The position numbers and the translations under genes were made by a program. Shown here in pieces: positions 17,160 through 26,475 of a DNA stretch of 64,000 bases. The notes beneath the pieces were generated by a model. That model saw only the letters and a list, made by a program, of their open reading frames with translations, was not told the origin of the DNA and ran no database searches. Each line of letters starts with the position of its first letter. Within the stretch, counting starts at the first letter, position 1. This DNA is from Synechococcales cyanobacterium GL140_1_metabat_312 (GTDB lineage Bacteria > Cyanobacteriota > Cyanobacteriia > Leptolyngbyales > Leptolyngbyaceae): positions 1-64,000 of the forward strand of contig JANXWB010000031.1 of the NCBI GenBank assembly GCA_025351345.1, in the 5' to 3' direction.

Positions 17160-17801
17160 TCAGTGCGTCGGGTCAGCCGACCGTTCCCTGTAGATTTGAC
17201 CGTACTTAATCACACCGTAAATCACGACCATCAGCAGCAATCCAACAGAGCTTCCGATCGGCCAATATCCACGTTGTCCTAATACTACTAGCCCAATGCC
17301 TAGACAATCTGCAATTAACACCACTGCCCGATCGCGAATTCCCCAAGGCTGAATTTTATTTACCATGTCCGGCATTAATTGTACTTGCGTTAAAAGATTG
17401 AATCCCACCTGACTCAACAGAATTACGATCGCTGAACTTGATAGCGAAACTGGGGCCAGATACAGTCCTATAAGTTCTACCGTCACCGTCCCGATCGTCA
17501 CCCAAAAGAATCTATTGAGTTTCGGTTCATTTTTTGGTTCATTGCTGTCTATCGCAAGCATCGATCGAACCTTTGTAACTTGTTCTAGATCAAAAATTGC
17601 CATCCTGAGTAGATCTAAACTCAATAGCAAAATTGCGATCGCCAAGAGTTTTTGGTAAAGGCTCGGTTGAACGATCGCCTGCCCTAAAACTAAAATCATC
17701 GCCGGAGCATAGAGTGCAGTTAACCAGTTCATAGATTTTAATCTCATAGATGTAAAATTCCCGATCGTCTTAGCCGCATCTCGATTCCCCATCAATCCCA
17801 C
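17160..17801 (-). CDS. Polytopic membrane protein of unknown function
   Basis: A 213-residue protein with about five hydrophobic segments, for example LTALYAPAMILVLGQAIV, LLAIAILLLSLDLL, FFWVTIGTVTVELIGLYLA and SSVGLLLMVVIYGVIKY. A polar N-terminal section suggests the true start may be one of the later Met codons (MRLKS or MNWL). No transport or enzyme motif was found. It is convergent with mutM. Confidence 0.6.
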   Translation of the reverse strand: MGLMGNRDAAKTIGNFTSMRLKSMNWLTALYAPAMILVLGQAIVQPSLYQKLLAIAILLLSLDLLRMAIFDLEQVTKVRSMLAIDSNEPKNEPKLNRFFWVTIGTVTVELIGLYLAPVSLSSSAIVILLSQVGFNLLTQVQLMPDMVNKIQPWGIRDRAVVLIADCLGIGLVVLGQRGYWPIGSSVGLLLMVVIYGVIKYGQIYRERSADPTH

Positions 17802-17944
17802 CGCTCGAATTGACTCTATGACCTTATCCGAACGTCATGATTTAAAAAAGGTCCAAAAATATCTAAAAAGTTGGTTAAGCCTGGAACTTATTACCAATAG
17901 AATGACTCTATCTATTTAGTTAGACCCATGTGCTAGTTTTCGGA

Positions 17945-18412
17945 ATGTCACAAACCCCTATGTTTACTCCTCGTCTTCTGAACTTGTTCGCCCTCGCTGC
18001 CCTCACGACTACCAGCGTCCTGTCAGGGTTCAGCCCAGATCTACGTCTGAGTCATGCCAGCACTCAAGCGGCCTATGCTGAAGAAGCTAGCTTCACTCGA
18101 TATGTTCGTGCGGTGTTTGCTATTGAACAAAAGCGTCGATCGTTGATGTCTCAAGTGAAAACTATGACAGGCGGTGATTTGCCCGATAATGTCTGTCATT
18201 CTGGATTTTCTAAGCTTTCGGAACAATTCCAAGCTCCAGTGCGTGATATTTGTAACCAGTTCAACCGATCGGCGATCGATATTGTGAACAAAAACAACGT
18301 GAGTGCTGAATTTAATGAATTCCGAAAGCAAGCCATGAGTAGTGATCCCAAGGTCCGCCGTGACATGCAACAAAAGGTTTCTAATGAAATGCGCCGTCTC
18401 AAATTGATCTAG
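17945..18412 (+). CDS. Exported DUF4168-type protein
   Basis: A 155-residue protein, ATG 17945; an upstream GTG at 17930 is also in frame. It has a signal peptide ending near AYAEE and a short helical domain with ARYVRAVFAIEQKRRSLMSQV-like sequence and NKNNVSAEFNEFRKQA, the general shape of DUF4168. This cyanobacterial family is exported and of unknown role. Two Cys are present in the mature part (VCHSG, DICNQ) and could form a disulphide. A good terminator lies about 60 bases after the stop. Confidence 0.65.
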   Translation: MSQTPMFTPRLLNLFALAALTTTSVLSGFSPDLRLSHASTQAAYAEEASFTRYVRAVFAIEQKRRSLMSQVKTMTGGDLPDNVCHSGFSKLSEQFQAPVRDICNQFNRSAIDIVNKNNVSAEFNEFRKQAMSSDPKVRRDMQQKVSNEMRRLKLI

Positions 18413-18470
18413 TGGGATTTATGAAATCTCTTAAACCTAATCTTTCAAGCCTTATTTCCCAACTACAAGA

Positions 18471-18505
18471 AGCGATCGAAACGTCTAGATTCCGATCGCT
18501 TTTTT
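18471..18505 (+). terminator. Intrinsic terminator of the DUF4168-type gene
   Basis: AGCGATCG (18471-18478) pairs perfectly with CGATCGCT (18493-18500), loop 14 bases, followed by a T-run through 18505. Both arms are HIP1-type words. Confidence 0.65.
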
Positions 18506-18577
18506 GTGTGAATTACAATAGGCAGTTAATAAGAGATGAGTTCGATCGGATTGAAGATGAAATGCGAGCCACCTGGC

Positions 18578-19951
18578 CTATCCCGGTCGGTAATCCCGAT
18601 TATCGCCCTCAAATTCACGATTAGACGCTCGACCTGGATCGTAGCCTTCGTTTCGCACCCGACGACGTAAATCACCTGCATCAGGACTCGATCGTACCGC
18701 ATCGTCCGGGCTAATTCGACCTAAAAGCACCAATTCACAAAGGGCTTGGTTCATCACCTGCATCCCCTCATTCGTGTCGGTCTCCATCATCCGGAAGGCT
18801 TCAGTATCTTCGCCTTTCAACATATAGTCCGAAATCGCAGGCGTATTGACCAGTATCTCGTGAGCCGCTGTCCGTCCGCCATCGGTCGTTGGTAATATCT
18901 GCTGTGACACAATAGAAACCAGCGATTCCAAAATCTGAACCCGCATTGAGGCTTGTTCGTCGGGGTTGAAAATATTCAGCAAACGGTTCAGCGTTCCGAT
19001 CGCATCTTTGGTATGCAAAGTGCCCAAGACCAAGTGACCCGTTTGAGCCGCCTTGAGTGCTGTATCCACCGAAACTCGATCGCGCATTTCCCCAATCAAA
19101 ATTACATCAGGATCTTCCCGAAGAACTGCCCGCAGCGCTTCTGAAAATTTGTGGGTATGCACACCTACCTCTCGTTGGCTCACTAGACAATGATTGGATT
19201 GATGCACGTACTCGATCGGATCTTCGATGGTGACAATGTGTTTGGTGTCAGTGTCATTTAAATGGCGAATCATAGCTGCGATCGATGTTGACTTTCCAGA
19301 ACCCGTCGGGCCAGTGACCAAAATCAAACCTTGGGGCTTTTCAATAAACTGCTTCAGAACCTGAGGCAAGCCTAACCCGTCTACTGTGGGCACCGTCAGC
19401 GGAATCAACCGGAATACAATGGCCCCGCCTGTCAAACTTTGAAAGCAATTGACCCGACACCGCAGAAATCCGGGATAGTAAATCGCCGTATCCAACTCCA
19501 TGGTCTCGGCAAATGTTCTGCGTTGGTGGTCGGTCAGAATTTCCGCTAAATAAAGATTGAATTGATTCGTCGTTACCACCCCGTATTCAGGCTGGACGGT
19601 CATTGCGCCGCGAATTCTGAACCGCACCACTTCTTCAGCCCGCAGGTGAATATCTGACGCACCTTTGTCGTGGGCATCACGCACCATCTGTTCAATGGTA
19701 TTTGTGGAGTCAATGCGTGCTGTAGCTGGAGCGGTGGCACGGGTTTGAGATTGGTAAACCGTTGCTGCGGGGATCGATGTTGGGATTGGTGGAGCAATGC
19801 CCTGAGCGGTGGTCGAGACTCCAAGGGTGCGCATTCTGGGCGGTGGCGGATTGTCGGGGGGCGGTGGTGGAGCAATGGGTAGGTCTGCGGCAGAACGGGC
19901 TGCTATGGGTAGGTCACGGGTCGATCGATTGTCGGGGTTAGACTGATTCAT
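18578..19951 (-). CDS. PilT-family type IV pilus retraction ATPase
   Basis: Hexameric motor ATPase for type IV pilus retraction, cytoplasmic at the pilus base, 457 residues. The first 85 residues are a Pro/Ala-rich, probably disordered extension. Then come the N-terminal PAS-like domain (GASDIHLRAEE), Walker A GPTGSGKST (214-222), the Asp box (EDPIEYVHQ), Walker B VILIGEMRD and the His box HLVLGTLHT. The C-terminal region after residue 420 (DDAVRSSPDAGDL) is typical of PilT. The Pro-rich extension makes it resemble the second, PilT2-type copy of cyanobacteria. No other pilus gene is adjacent. Confidence 0.9.
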   Translation of the reverse strand: MNQSNPDNRSTRDLPIAARSAADLPIAPPPPPDNPPPPRMRTLGVSTTAQGIAPPIPTSIPAATVYQSQTRATAPATARIDSTNTIEQMVRDAHDKGASDIHLRAEEVVRFRIRGAMTVQPEYGVVTTNQFNLYLAEILTDHQRRTFAETMELDTAIYYPGFLRCRVNCFQSLTGGAIVFRLIPLTVPTVDGLGLPQVLKQFIEKPQGLILVTGPTGSGKSTSIAAMIRHLNDTDTKHIVTIEDPIEYVHQSNHCLVSQREVGVHTHKFSEALRAVLREDPDVILIGEMRDRVSVDTALKAAQTGHLVLGTLHTKDAIGTLNRLLNIFNPDEQASMRVQILESLVSIVSQQILPTTDGGRTAAHEILVNTPAISDYMLKGEDTEAFRMMETDTNEGMQVMNQALCELVLLGRISPDDAVRSSPDAGDLRRRVRNEGYDPGRASNREFEGDNRDYRPG

Positions 19952-20221
19952 AATGGGCCTAGACAGTACACCTAAAATATGTTCAGCAACAACAGCCTCA
20001 CCTGAGCAAGCTGTGTCTTACTACAAAATTCTGACCTCTTGACAAGCTATGAAGTTACAGATGTGCCAAAGTTACAGAAGAGTGAAATAGCGTGATTTCT
20101 ATACATTGTAGCGACTCTCCATAAATTTACTTAAAAATCATGCGATCGGTTGCAATTTCCGTCAAGTTATCGCTCTTTTTTTTATTTATTACGGGCTAAT
20201 GTCCGTAGATTGAGTGTTTTT

Positions 20222-21346
20222 ATGGCTATCCGAATCAAATCTTTTCTCAAAACCTTAGAGCATCGTATTGTTGTCCCGTCTTACAGTGGAATGGTGCTGT
20301 TGGGGTTCGCATTATTTTTCTTTATCGCTGCTACAAATACGATGGCGGGCTGGCTCTATGTGATGAGCGGTCTCATTTTGGCGCTGTTGGCGATCGCCAC
20401 GGTTTCCGTTCGCCGCAATTTACGGGGAATTCGGGTCGAACGGCCTAAATTAGATCCCGTTCAAGCTGGAGATGTCCTTAGGATTAAATTTGATCTGCAC
20501 AACGACAGGGGACCGCAAAAAGCGTTGATTCAGGTGATTGATGTTCTTCCGCCCGGTCTTGGGAGTCCTCACACCTCAGTTATTGCGACATTGCCCGCCC
20601 GCCGTTCTGTTGAAGTGCAGTATGACTTGATGCCTGCACGCCGTGGAGTTTATCGTTGGCAACGCTTACAGCTTCGCACAGGTGCGCCCTTGGGGTTGGT
20701 ATGGGGCAGTCGAACTTGTCAAGTCAATGCCGTGGCGGTGGTCCATCCGCGCATTTTGTCGTTGACCTGTTGTCCGTTGATTGATAGATTCGGGACCGAT
20801 CGGAGTCTCCAACAACTCAGCAACCGCACCCCGAATGCGGCGACCTCTGGCCAAACCCGATCGCTGCGGCCCTACCGTTGGGGCGACTCAAGCCGACTAA
20901 TTCATTGGCGTACCAGTGCAAGACTTGGGGAATTGCGGGTGCGAGAGCTGGAAACCTTCACCAGTGGGCAGTCTATTGTCATCGCGTTGGATAGTGCTAG
21001 AGCTTGGGATCCTGAGAATTTTGAACAGGCAGTCACGGCAGCAGCGGCACTTTATTTTTATGCTCAACGCCAACAGCTTCAGGTGCAGCTCTGGACCGCA
21101 AATGCGGGCTTAGTGAAGGGCGATCGCAATGTCCTCGATACGTTGGCTTCGACCAATCCAAACGAGATGCGTCAAGCTGAAGCGTTACCCGATGTTCCAA
21201 TCCTATGGCTGACCAGTCACACCCCGATTAATCTGCCGCCGGGGAGCCGATCGTTGCTGTGGACGAGTGATGGTGGGTTGGGCGATGCGATCCTAATCAA
21301 TTCCATTGAACCGATCGATTTACAGCTCATGGGTTTGGGAAACTAA
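20222..21346 (+). CDS. DUF58 domain membrane protein
   Basis: A 374-residue protein from ATG 20222 (the frame is open 24 codons upstream from a TTG). Two hydrophobic segments at residues about 15-65 anchor it; the rest is cytoplasmic, with the DUF58 signature LRPYRWGDSSRLIHWRTSARLGELRVRELE-type region at about 215-250 (shown by the WGD and HW motifs). DUF58 proteins usually accompany MoxR ATPases and von Willebrand factor A domains. No MoxR gene is next to it here. Role unknown. Confidence 0.78.
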   Translation: MAIRIKSFLKTLEHRIVVPSYSGMVLLGFALFFFIAATNTMAGWLYVMSGLILALLAIATVSVRRNLRGIRVERPKLDPVQAGDVLRIKFDLHNDRGPQKALIQVIDVLPPGLGSPHTSVIATLPARRSVEVQYDLMPARRGVYRWQRLQLRTGAPLGLVWGSRTCQVNAVAVVHPRILSLTCCPLIDRFGTDRSLQQLSNRTPNAATSGQTRSLRPYRWGDSSRLIHWRTSARLGELRVRELETFTSGQSIVIALDSARAWDPENFEQAVTAAAALYFYAQRQQLQVQLWTANAGLVKGDRNVLDTLASTNPNEMRQAEALPDVPILWLTSHTPINLPPGSRSLLWTSDGGLGDAILINSIEPIDLQLMGLGN

Positions 21347-21384
21347 GGAATTTTTACGTTTAGTTTTACGGACACTAAATCACC

Positions 21385-21801
21385 ATGAATGACTTTCCTG
21401 ACGACTTTTGGCTCGGAGTTGAACAATTTAATCAAGGCGAATTTTATGCCTGTCACGATACCCTAGAAGCCATCTGGATTGAAGCGCCTGAGGCGGACAA
21501 AAAGTTTTATCAGGGTATCTTACAAATCGCTGTTGCGCTCTATCATCTTGGGAACCAAAACTGGCGCGGCGGGGTCATTTTAATAGGGGAAGGAATCCAT
21601 CGACTCCGATCGTTTCCTCCAGACTATGCCGGACTAGACCTTGCAGATTTTGTGGTTCAGGCCAGTAGTTTGTTGTCATTTCTGCAACAGCAAGGAGCCG
21701 ATAATCTTCCAGCCTTGCACCTCACGATTGGTCCGAGTGGAAGAGGTTTGACAACAGACCATGAACAACATCGATCGCAGCCCTACTTAGACCGCTTGTG
21801 A
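21385..21801 (+). CDS. DUF309 family protein
   Basis: A 138-residue soluble protein with the DUF309 core: FNQGEFYACHDTLEAIW (the E-F-x-x-C-H-D motif), FYQGILQIAVALYHL and NWRGGVILIGEGIHRL. The conserved His and Glu residues suggest a metal- or ligand-binding pocket, but no reaction is established. It follows the DUF58 gene by 38 bases in the same direction and precedes the lpt cluster; they may share a transcript. Confidence 0.85.
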   Translation: MNDFPDDFWLGVEQFNQGEFYACHDTLEAIWIEAPEADKKFYQGILQIAVALYHLGNQNWRGGVILIGEGIHRLRSFPPDYAGLDLADFVVQASSLLSFLQQQGADNLPALHLTIGPSGRGLTTDHEQHRSQPYLDRL

Positions 21802-21835
21802 TACTATCCAAGCAAGGGTTTTCTATTAGCTCTTA

Positions 21836-22411
21836 ATGATTTTGCTGAGCAACTTTATGCGTCTCAATCTTCAATCTTTCTTCCAACCGTCTACTGTTCG
21901 GCTGACTGGTCTTTTATTGCCGCTGACCCTGCCATTGGTGCTTTCAGCCGCTACTCGTTTGGTCCAAGCCGCTCCTGTTCAAACGATGCAGCTTCGGGCA
22001 AATGTCACAGAAGCTAATTCAAAAACCGGAGTCGTTGTCGCACGGGGTAATGTCTTAATCACCTATGCAGCCCGCCAAATTGAAGCCACCGCTGCCCAAG
22101 CCATTTATTACAGCAAAGAAGGCAAAATCATTCTGAGCGGTAATGTCAATATTCTCCAAGAAGGCAACACGTTAAAGGGCGAAACCGTTACCTATCTTGT
22201 TAATGAAGGCCGATTCGTCGCGTTGCCTCAGGAAAATAGACAAGTTGAAGCAACCTACATTATCAAAGATACTCCACAGTCTGCTCCGGCCCCAGCGCCC
22301 ATTCCCACTAATCCAGCTATGGTGAAACCACTGAAAATGCCTTTCCCAGTGGCGCCCAAGTCAGAAGGTGCCGTCTTTCAACCGCCTAATCCTGACACCA
22401 CAGTTCCTTAA
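21836..22411 (+). CDS. lptA: LptA-like periplasmic lipopolysaccharide transport protein
   Basis: OstA/LptA domain protein of 191 residues with an N-terminal signal peptide (a later Met at 21857 could be the start). The beta-jellyroll core shows LRANVTEANSKTGVVVARGNVLITYAARQIEATAAQAIYY in alternating strands, followed by a Pro-rich C-terminus. LptA forms the bridge that carries LPS across the periplasm. It is the first of a cluster with lptB and a LptF/G-type permease, which strongly supports the assignment. Confidence 0.85.
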   Translation: MILLSNFMRLNLQSFFQPSTVRLTGLLLPLTLPLVLSAATRLVQAAPVQTMQLRANVTEANSKTGVVVARGNVLITYAARQIEATAAQAIYYSKEGKIILSGNVNILQEGNTLKGETVTYLVNEGRFVALPQENRQVEATYIIKDTPQSAPAPAPIPTNPAMVKPLKMPFPVAPKSEGAVFQPPNPDTTVP

Positions 22412-22466
22412 GGGTGCATTATTTTCCGATGATTGTTTTCTTACCTATCTACCGACTTAAACTCCC

Positions 22467-23195
22467 TTGAAACTTGCACTTGAACACGTCCATAAGTCCT
22501 ACGGAAAACGATCGATCGTCAATCGTGTCAGTTTGGCTATCAATCAAGGCGAGGTGGTGGGCTTGCTGGGTCCAAATGGGGCGGGAAAAACCACGACGTT
22601 CTACATGGCGACGGGACTAGAAAAGCCGGACCAAGGTAAAGTTTGGCTAGACGACAAGGAAATTACGACACTTTCCATTGATAAACGGGCGTTGTTGGGC
22701 ATTGGTTATCTTGCCCAAGAAGCCAGTATTTTTCGTTATTTGACGATACAAGATAATATTTTATTGGTGCTGGAACAGACTGGTGTTCCGCGTAATCAGT
22801 GGAACGATCGGCTGCATAATTTACTGCAAGAATTTAGATTAGAAAAAGTGGCAAAGACGGAAGCAGTAGCCGTGTCGGGGGGTGAACGACGACGAGCTGA
22901 ACTAGCACGGGCATTGGCTGCGGGTCCAGACGGTCCAAAGTTTTTGCTCCTTGATGAACCGTTTGCGGGGGTCGATCCGATCGCGGTGGCTGAGATTCAA
23001 GAAATCATTGCCAAACTGCGCGATCGTAACCTTGGCATTCTGATTACGGATCACAATGTTCGAGAAACGCTGTCCATTACGACCCGATCGTACATTTTGC
23101 GAGATGGTGAAATTTTGGCAGCGGGAAGTTCGGCTGAACTCTATGGCAATCCCTTAGTGCGGCAATACTATCTCGGCGACAATTTTCATCCCTAG
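22467..23195 (+). CDS. lptB: LPS export ABC transporter ATP-binding protein LptB
   Basis: ATPase that powers LPS extraction from the inner membrane, 242 residues, with a TTG start at 22467. Walker A GPNGAGKTT, Q-loop YLAQEASIFRYLT, ABC signature VSGGERRR, Walker B FLLLDEP and the H-loop ITDHNVRET are all intact. The Q-loop AQEASIFR and the DHNVRETL stretch are diagnostic of LptB. It partners with the permease gene 37 bases downstream. Confidence 0.93.
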   Translation: MKLALEHVHKSYGKRSIVNRVSLAINQGEVVGLLGPNGAGKTTTFYMATGLEKPDQGKVWLDDKEITTLSIDKRALLGIGYLAQEASIFRYLTIQDNILLVLEQTGVPRNQWNDRLHNLLQEFRLEKVAKTEAVAVSGGERRRAELARALAAGPDGPKFLLLDEPFAGVDPIAVAEIQEIIAKLRDRNLGILITDHNVRETLSITTRSYILRDGEILAAGSSAELYGNPLVRQYYLGDNFHP

Positions 23196-23232
23196 CATTC
23201 AAAAGCGTTACTGTTCCTTATATTCATAGATT

Positions 23233-24408
23233 ATGTCTAGTCCGACTATTGCTAAAAAACAATCTCTACCGTTAAGTATTCCCGGATTTTCGGTCCTCGA
23301 TCGATATCTGACGACGCAATTAATGCTGCCCTTTTCCTTCGGGGTCGCGGCATTTTCGTCCATTGGCATTTCGATCGGCGCACTGTTTGAATTGATTCGG
23401 AAAATTACGACGGCGAATCTATCGTTTGAAATTGCGGTGCAGGTGTTTTTCTTGCAAATGCCGCTTTATATCTATTACGCGCTGCCGATGTCCATGTTGC
23501 TTTCAACCTTAATCCTATATAGTCGTCTTTCGACGGATAGCGAACTGGTCGCCTTACGCAGCGCAGGAATTAGTGCCTATAGATTGATCATTCCGACCTT
23601 GATGATGGGATTACTCGTCACTGGAATTAGTTTTGCCTTTAACGAGGCGATCGTTCCAGCAGCCAATTCCCGTGCAACAACGCTATTACAGGAAGCGCTG
23701 AACGAAGGCAAAGTAAATATTGTTAGTAATATTGTAAATCCCGTATATGAATCAGTTACGTTGCCAGATGGCAGCAAGACTCAAATGTTAACAAAGCTGT
23801 TTTATGCCAAAAGCTCTAATGGCAAAGAAATGGAAAGTGTGACGATTTTGGATTTTTCTGAGCCGGGGATGCAAGTGTTTGTGGCGGGACAGCGAGCGGT
23901 GTGGAATAACGAGAAGAGTTTTTGGGATATTTTTGATGGAACGTCCTACAGCTATTCGGTGGATGGGACGCGGCGGGAAGTTCTGAAATTCCAAAAAGCA
24001 GTGGTCAATTTTTCGCGGGTGCCATTAGATTTGGCAGCTCGTAAAAAGAATTGGGAAGAGATGACGATCGCAGAATTAAATGATTTGCGATCCCTGTATG
24101 ATCAAAGCGGAAATTTTAAAGAATCCCAAATAACCCTTTTACGTATTCAACAAAAAACCGCAACGCCATTTGTTTGTTTGGTGTTCGCCTTAGTGGGCGC
24201 GACTTTAGGAATGCGACCGAATCGCCGATCGGGTAAGGGGGCGAGTTTTGCGATTAGTATCGTGATTATTTTTGGATACTACTTGCTCGCTTTTATTTGC
24301 GATGCTATGGGAAACACCGCCGTATTATCACCTCATGTGGCCGCTTGGTTGCCAACAGTTGTCGGTCTAATGTTGGGCGGTGGATTGCTTGTGAAAGCAG
24401 CGCAATAA
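23233..24408 (+). CDS. LptF/LptG family permease
   Basis: Membrane permease of the Lpt exporter, 391 residues. Three N-terminal membrane segments, a large periplasmic jellyroll domain (about residues 155-280) and three C-terminal membrane segments match the LptF/LptG (YjgP/YjgQ) fold. DRYLTTQLMLPF at the N-terminus and LRSAGISAYRLI in the coupling region are typical. Only one permease gene is in the cluster, so it may act as a homodimer or pair with another copy elsewhere. It ends the lptA-lptB-permease operon. Confidence 0.9.
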   Translation: MSSPTIAKKQSLPLSIPGFSVLDRYLTTQLMLPFSFGVAAFSSIGISIGALFELIRKITTANLSFEIAVQVFFLQMPLYIYYALPMSMLLSTLILYSRLSTDSELVALRSAGISAYRLIIPTLMMGLLVTGISFAFNEAIVPAANSRATTLLQEALNEGKVNIVSNIVNPVYESVTLPDGSKTQMLTKLFYAKSSNGKEMESVTILDFSEPGMQVFVAGQRAVWNNEKSFWDIFDGTSYSYSVDGTRREVLKFQKAVVNFSRVPLDLAARKKNWEEMTIAELNDLRSLYDQSGNFKESQITLLRIQQKTATPFVCLVFALVGATLGMRPNRRSGKGASFAISIVIIFGYYLLAFICDAMGNTAVLSPHVAAWLPTVVGLMLGGGLLVKAAQ

Positions 24409-24468
24409 GATCAATATCAGTGAGACCTATTACAATCAGCTTACGATCGGCCTCACTTCAGAATTAAT

Positions 24469-25929
24469 TTAGATGAACACTTCAGACGTAAATGTACCGT
24501 GTAACCCATAAGGCACATGATGTTTTAGCCATAATCGACTTAATTGTGTCATTGTTTTTGCATCCAAAATCACAATACTCGATCGATCGCTAATCCCGTC
24601 ATAAACCATTGTCAAAATCCAGCCTTGATCTTCGTCGCCGTCAACGCTACTCGGAACAAAAATAGGTTCATTAATAAATCCATCCGGCGCACAGCTATGA
24701 AGTAATTCCTCACCTGTTTTTACATTGATTTTTGCGATCGCCTGCAATGGTACATTCCCAGATGTGGCAATACCTGCCCCCATATAAGAATAGTTGTAGT
24801 CTTGACCGACAAAGTTTGGATGAACCACTGGAAACTCACAGCACCGAGAAACGAGTAATGTCCGATTTACCTGACTTGTCGCAAGATCCAATTCAAATCG
24901 CCAAAGCTGACCAGGTTTCAAGGTTGCAAAATCTGTCGATCGAAAATCACTACCGGGTTCAACCGTCGGCAATTCTTCATAACAAATCGAATCCACCACA
25001 ATTTTTCCATCCCGTTCAAAGGCATTGGAATGATGAAACACAAATCCAGCCTTTGCTTCCAAGACTTGGGGTTTCGATTGGCCAGACCTTGCAATCACCA
25101 ACATTCTTGTCGGTTTTTCCGGCTCAAATTCAATACATTCACCCGCACCTTTTGAACCTAATACAAACGGTAAGGGATTGAACTTTACGGGGTTTTGGAA
25201 AAAGATGTAATAGTTTGGAGTAATAGCAAAATCATGGATGAATGCAAACCCTGGTAATACGTGATCCTGTTGACGAACAATTTCACCCTTCAGATTTAGC
25301 TCATACAAATTCAACGTAAAGGACAGTCCCGCCTCAATAGAAAAATTTACCAAACAAGGCTCACCATCTGGCCCATTAGGATCAATCCAAGGATGGGCCG
25401 CAAATGCACCGCCACGTTTGAGTTTGCCATCGAAGTTCTCAAGACCGATCGTCTCCAAGGTCGCAGGATTGAGTCGATGAGGTTCGGCGGCTTCCCAGAG
25501 AGCCAGTAATTTTCCACCCCAATAAATTACTTGGGTGTTCGCAATATTTTTAAGCTTCGTATCAAATGCATTTTTCAGCCAACCGCCCGATCGCGCTGTT
25601 CCAAATACGCCGCGATATAGAATTTTCTCTGCCTTTTTCTCAGCAATATAGCCTTCAGTTTGCACATACCGATTTTTAAAGTGAGCGCGGCCTTCTTTAA
25701 AGGTAATTGCACAAATCATCCCATCGCCATCAAAGGGGTGCTGCACCGACTCCGCACCCGACTCAAACTTTCCCGGACCATTGCGAAAAAGTGTCCCGGT
25801 TAAGCCTGTCGGAATCTCACCATCAACAGATTCAATCCAATAATCTTGCTCTTGCTCAAGCGATCGGTAGCCCTTAGCCCAAGCGGCACGATCGTAACTA
25901 GGTTGAATAGAAGGAGACGCTACTACCAT
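24469..25929 (-). CDS. Carotenoid oxygenase (apocarotenoid cleavage type)
   Basis: Non-haem iron dioxygenase of the RPE65/carotenoid cleavage family, 486 residues, close to the length of the cyanobacterial apocarotenoid 15,15'-oxygenase. The family cues are LFRNGPGKFE, HPFDGDGM, then HPWIDPNG, FIHDFAITPNY, FVFHHSNAFE and the C-terminal HVPYGLHGTF. The four iron-ligand His can be placed in the HPW, HDF, HHS and HGT motifs. The probable action is oxidative cleavage of a carotenoid or apocarotenal to retinal-like products. It is monocistronic on the minus strand. Confidence 0.92.
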   Translation of the reverse strand: MVVASPSIQPSYDRAAWAKGYRSLEQEQDYWIESVDGEIPTGLTGTLFRNGPGKFESGAESVQHPFDGDGMICAITFKEGRAHFKNRYVQTEGYIAEKKAEKILYRGVFGTARSGGWLKNAFDTKLKNIANTQVIYWGGKLLALWEAAEPHRLNPATLETIGLENFDGKLKRGGAFAAHPWIDPNGPDGEPCLVNFSIEAGLSFTLNLYELNLKGEIVRQQDHVLPGFAFIHDFAITPNYYIFFQNPVKFNPLPFVLGSKGAGECIEFEPEKPTRMLVIARSGQSKPQVLEAKAGFVFHHSNAFERDGKIVVDSICYEELPTVEPGSDFRSTDFATLKPGQLWRFELDLATSQVNRTLLVSRCCEFPVVHPNFVGQDYNYSYMGAGIATSGNVPLQAIAKINVKTGEELLHSCAPDGFINEPIFVPSSVDGDEDQGWILTMVYDGISDRSSIVILDAKTMTQLSRLWLKHHVPYGLHGTFTSEVFI

Positions 25930-25998
25930 GAGATTATGTAAAGAAATGTAAAGAATGTTTCTCTACTATACCTCACCGATTTAGCCCGTCACGGATTT

Positions 25999-26316
25999 CT
26001 ACCCATCGAGTTGTTCTTTCATGCGTTCTAAGGTTTTTCGAGTGTTGCCAAACATTTGGGCAGGAGTCATGTTCACCTGTTCTAACTGAGTTCTCAATTG
26101 TTCAATCGTCATTTTGGCGGAAAAATCATCCGAGAGTTCGAGGCGCTTCATCATGATTTCAAAACGGCCCAAAATCGTCTCCATTTGGTCAATGTACATG
26201 ACCTTGCCATCCCGATCGAACTTGCCATAGTGGCTGCCCATTTGTACGAGGGATTGATAGGTTTGAAAAATTTCCTGTGATTCCTGTTGAACAATTTCCG
26301 AATCAAAAAAAGCCAT
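25999..26316 (-). CDS. DUF1825-like small helical protein
   Basis: A 105-residue soluble, highly helical protein (FFDSEIVQQESQEIFQTYQSL, DQMETILGRFEIMMKRLELSDD) that matches a widespread small cyanobacterial family usually listed as DUF1825. The whole protein could fold as a helical hairpin and coiled coil. No function is known. It lies between the carotenoid oxygenase and a J-domain gene on the same strand, but spacing of more than 60 bases on both sides suggests an independent unit. Confidence 0.75.
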   Translation of the reverse strand: MAFFDSEIVQQESQEIFQTYQSLVQMGSHYGKFDRDGKVMYIDQMETILGRFEIMMKRLELSDDFSAKMTIEQLRTQLEQVNMTPAQMFGNTRKTLERMKEQLDG

Positions 26317-26475
26317 GATATTTCCCTCGAAATACGTCTTGAAGTGAGTGTTAGGTTAATTGTAGGCAGTCCCAGATCTCCCGTTAAGTAGGGGTTTTAC
26401 CACTGATTAGAGGTGCGATTACGCTAGTCTCTGACCAGATTACTAACTAGCTAGGCCATGCGGTTAGTTCTTACG

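Noticed and set aside
18412-18624. Plus-strand open frame of 70 codons after the DUF4168-type gene
   Set aside because: It contains the terminator hairpin at 18471-18505 and overlaps the 3' end of the PilT-type gene.
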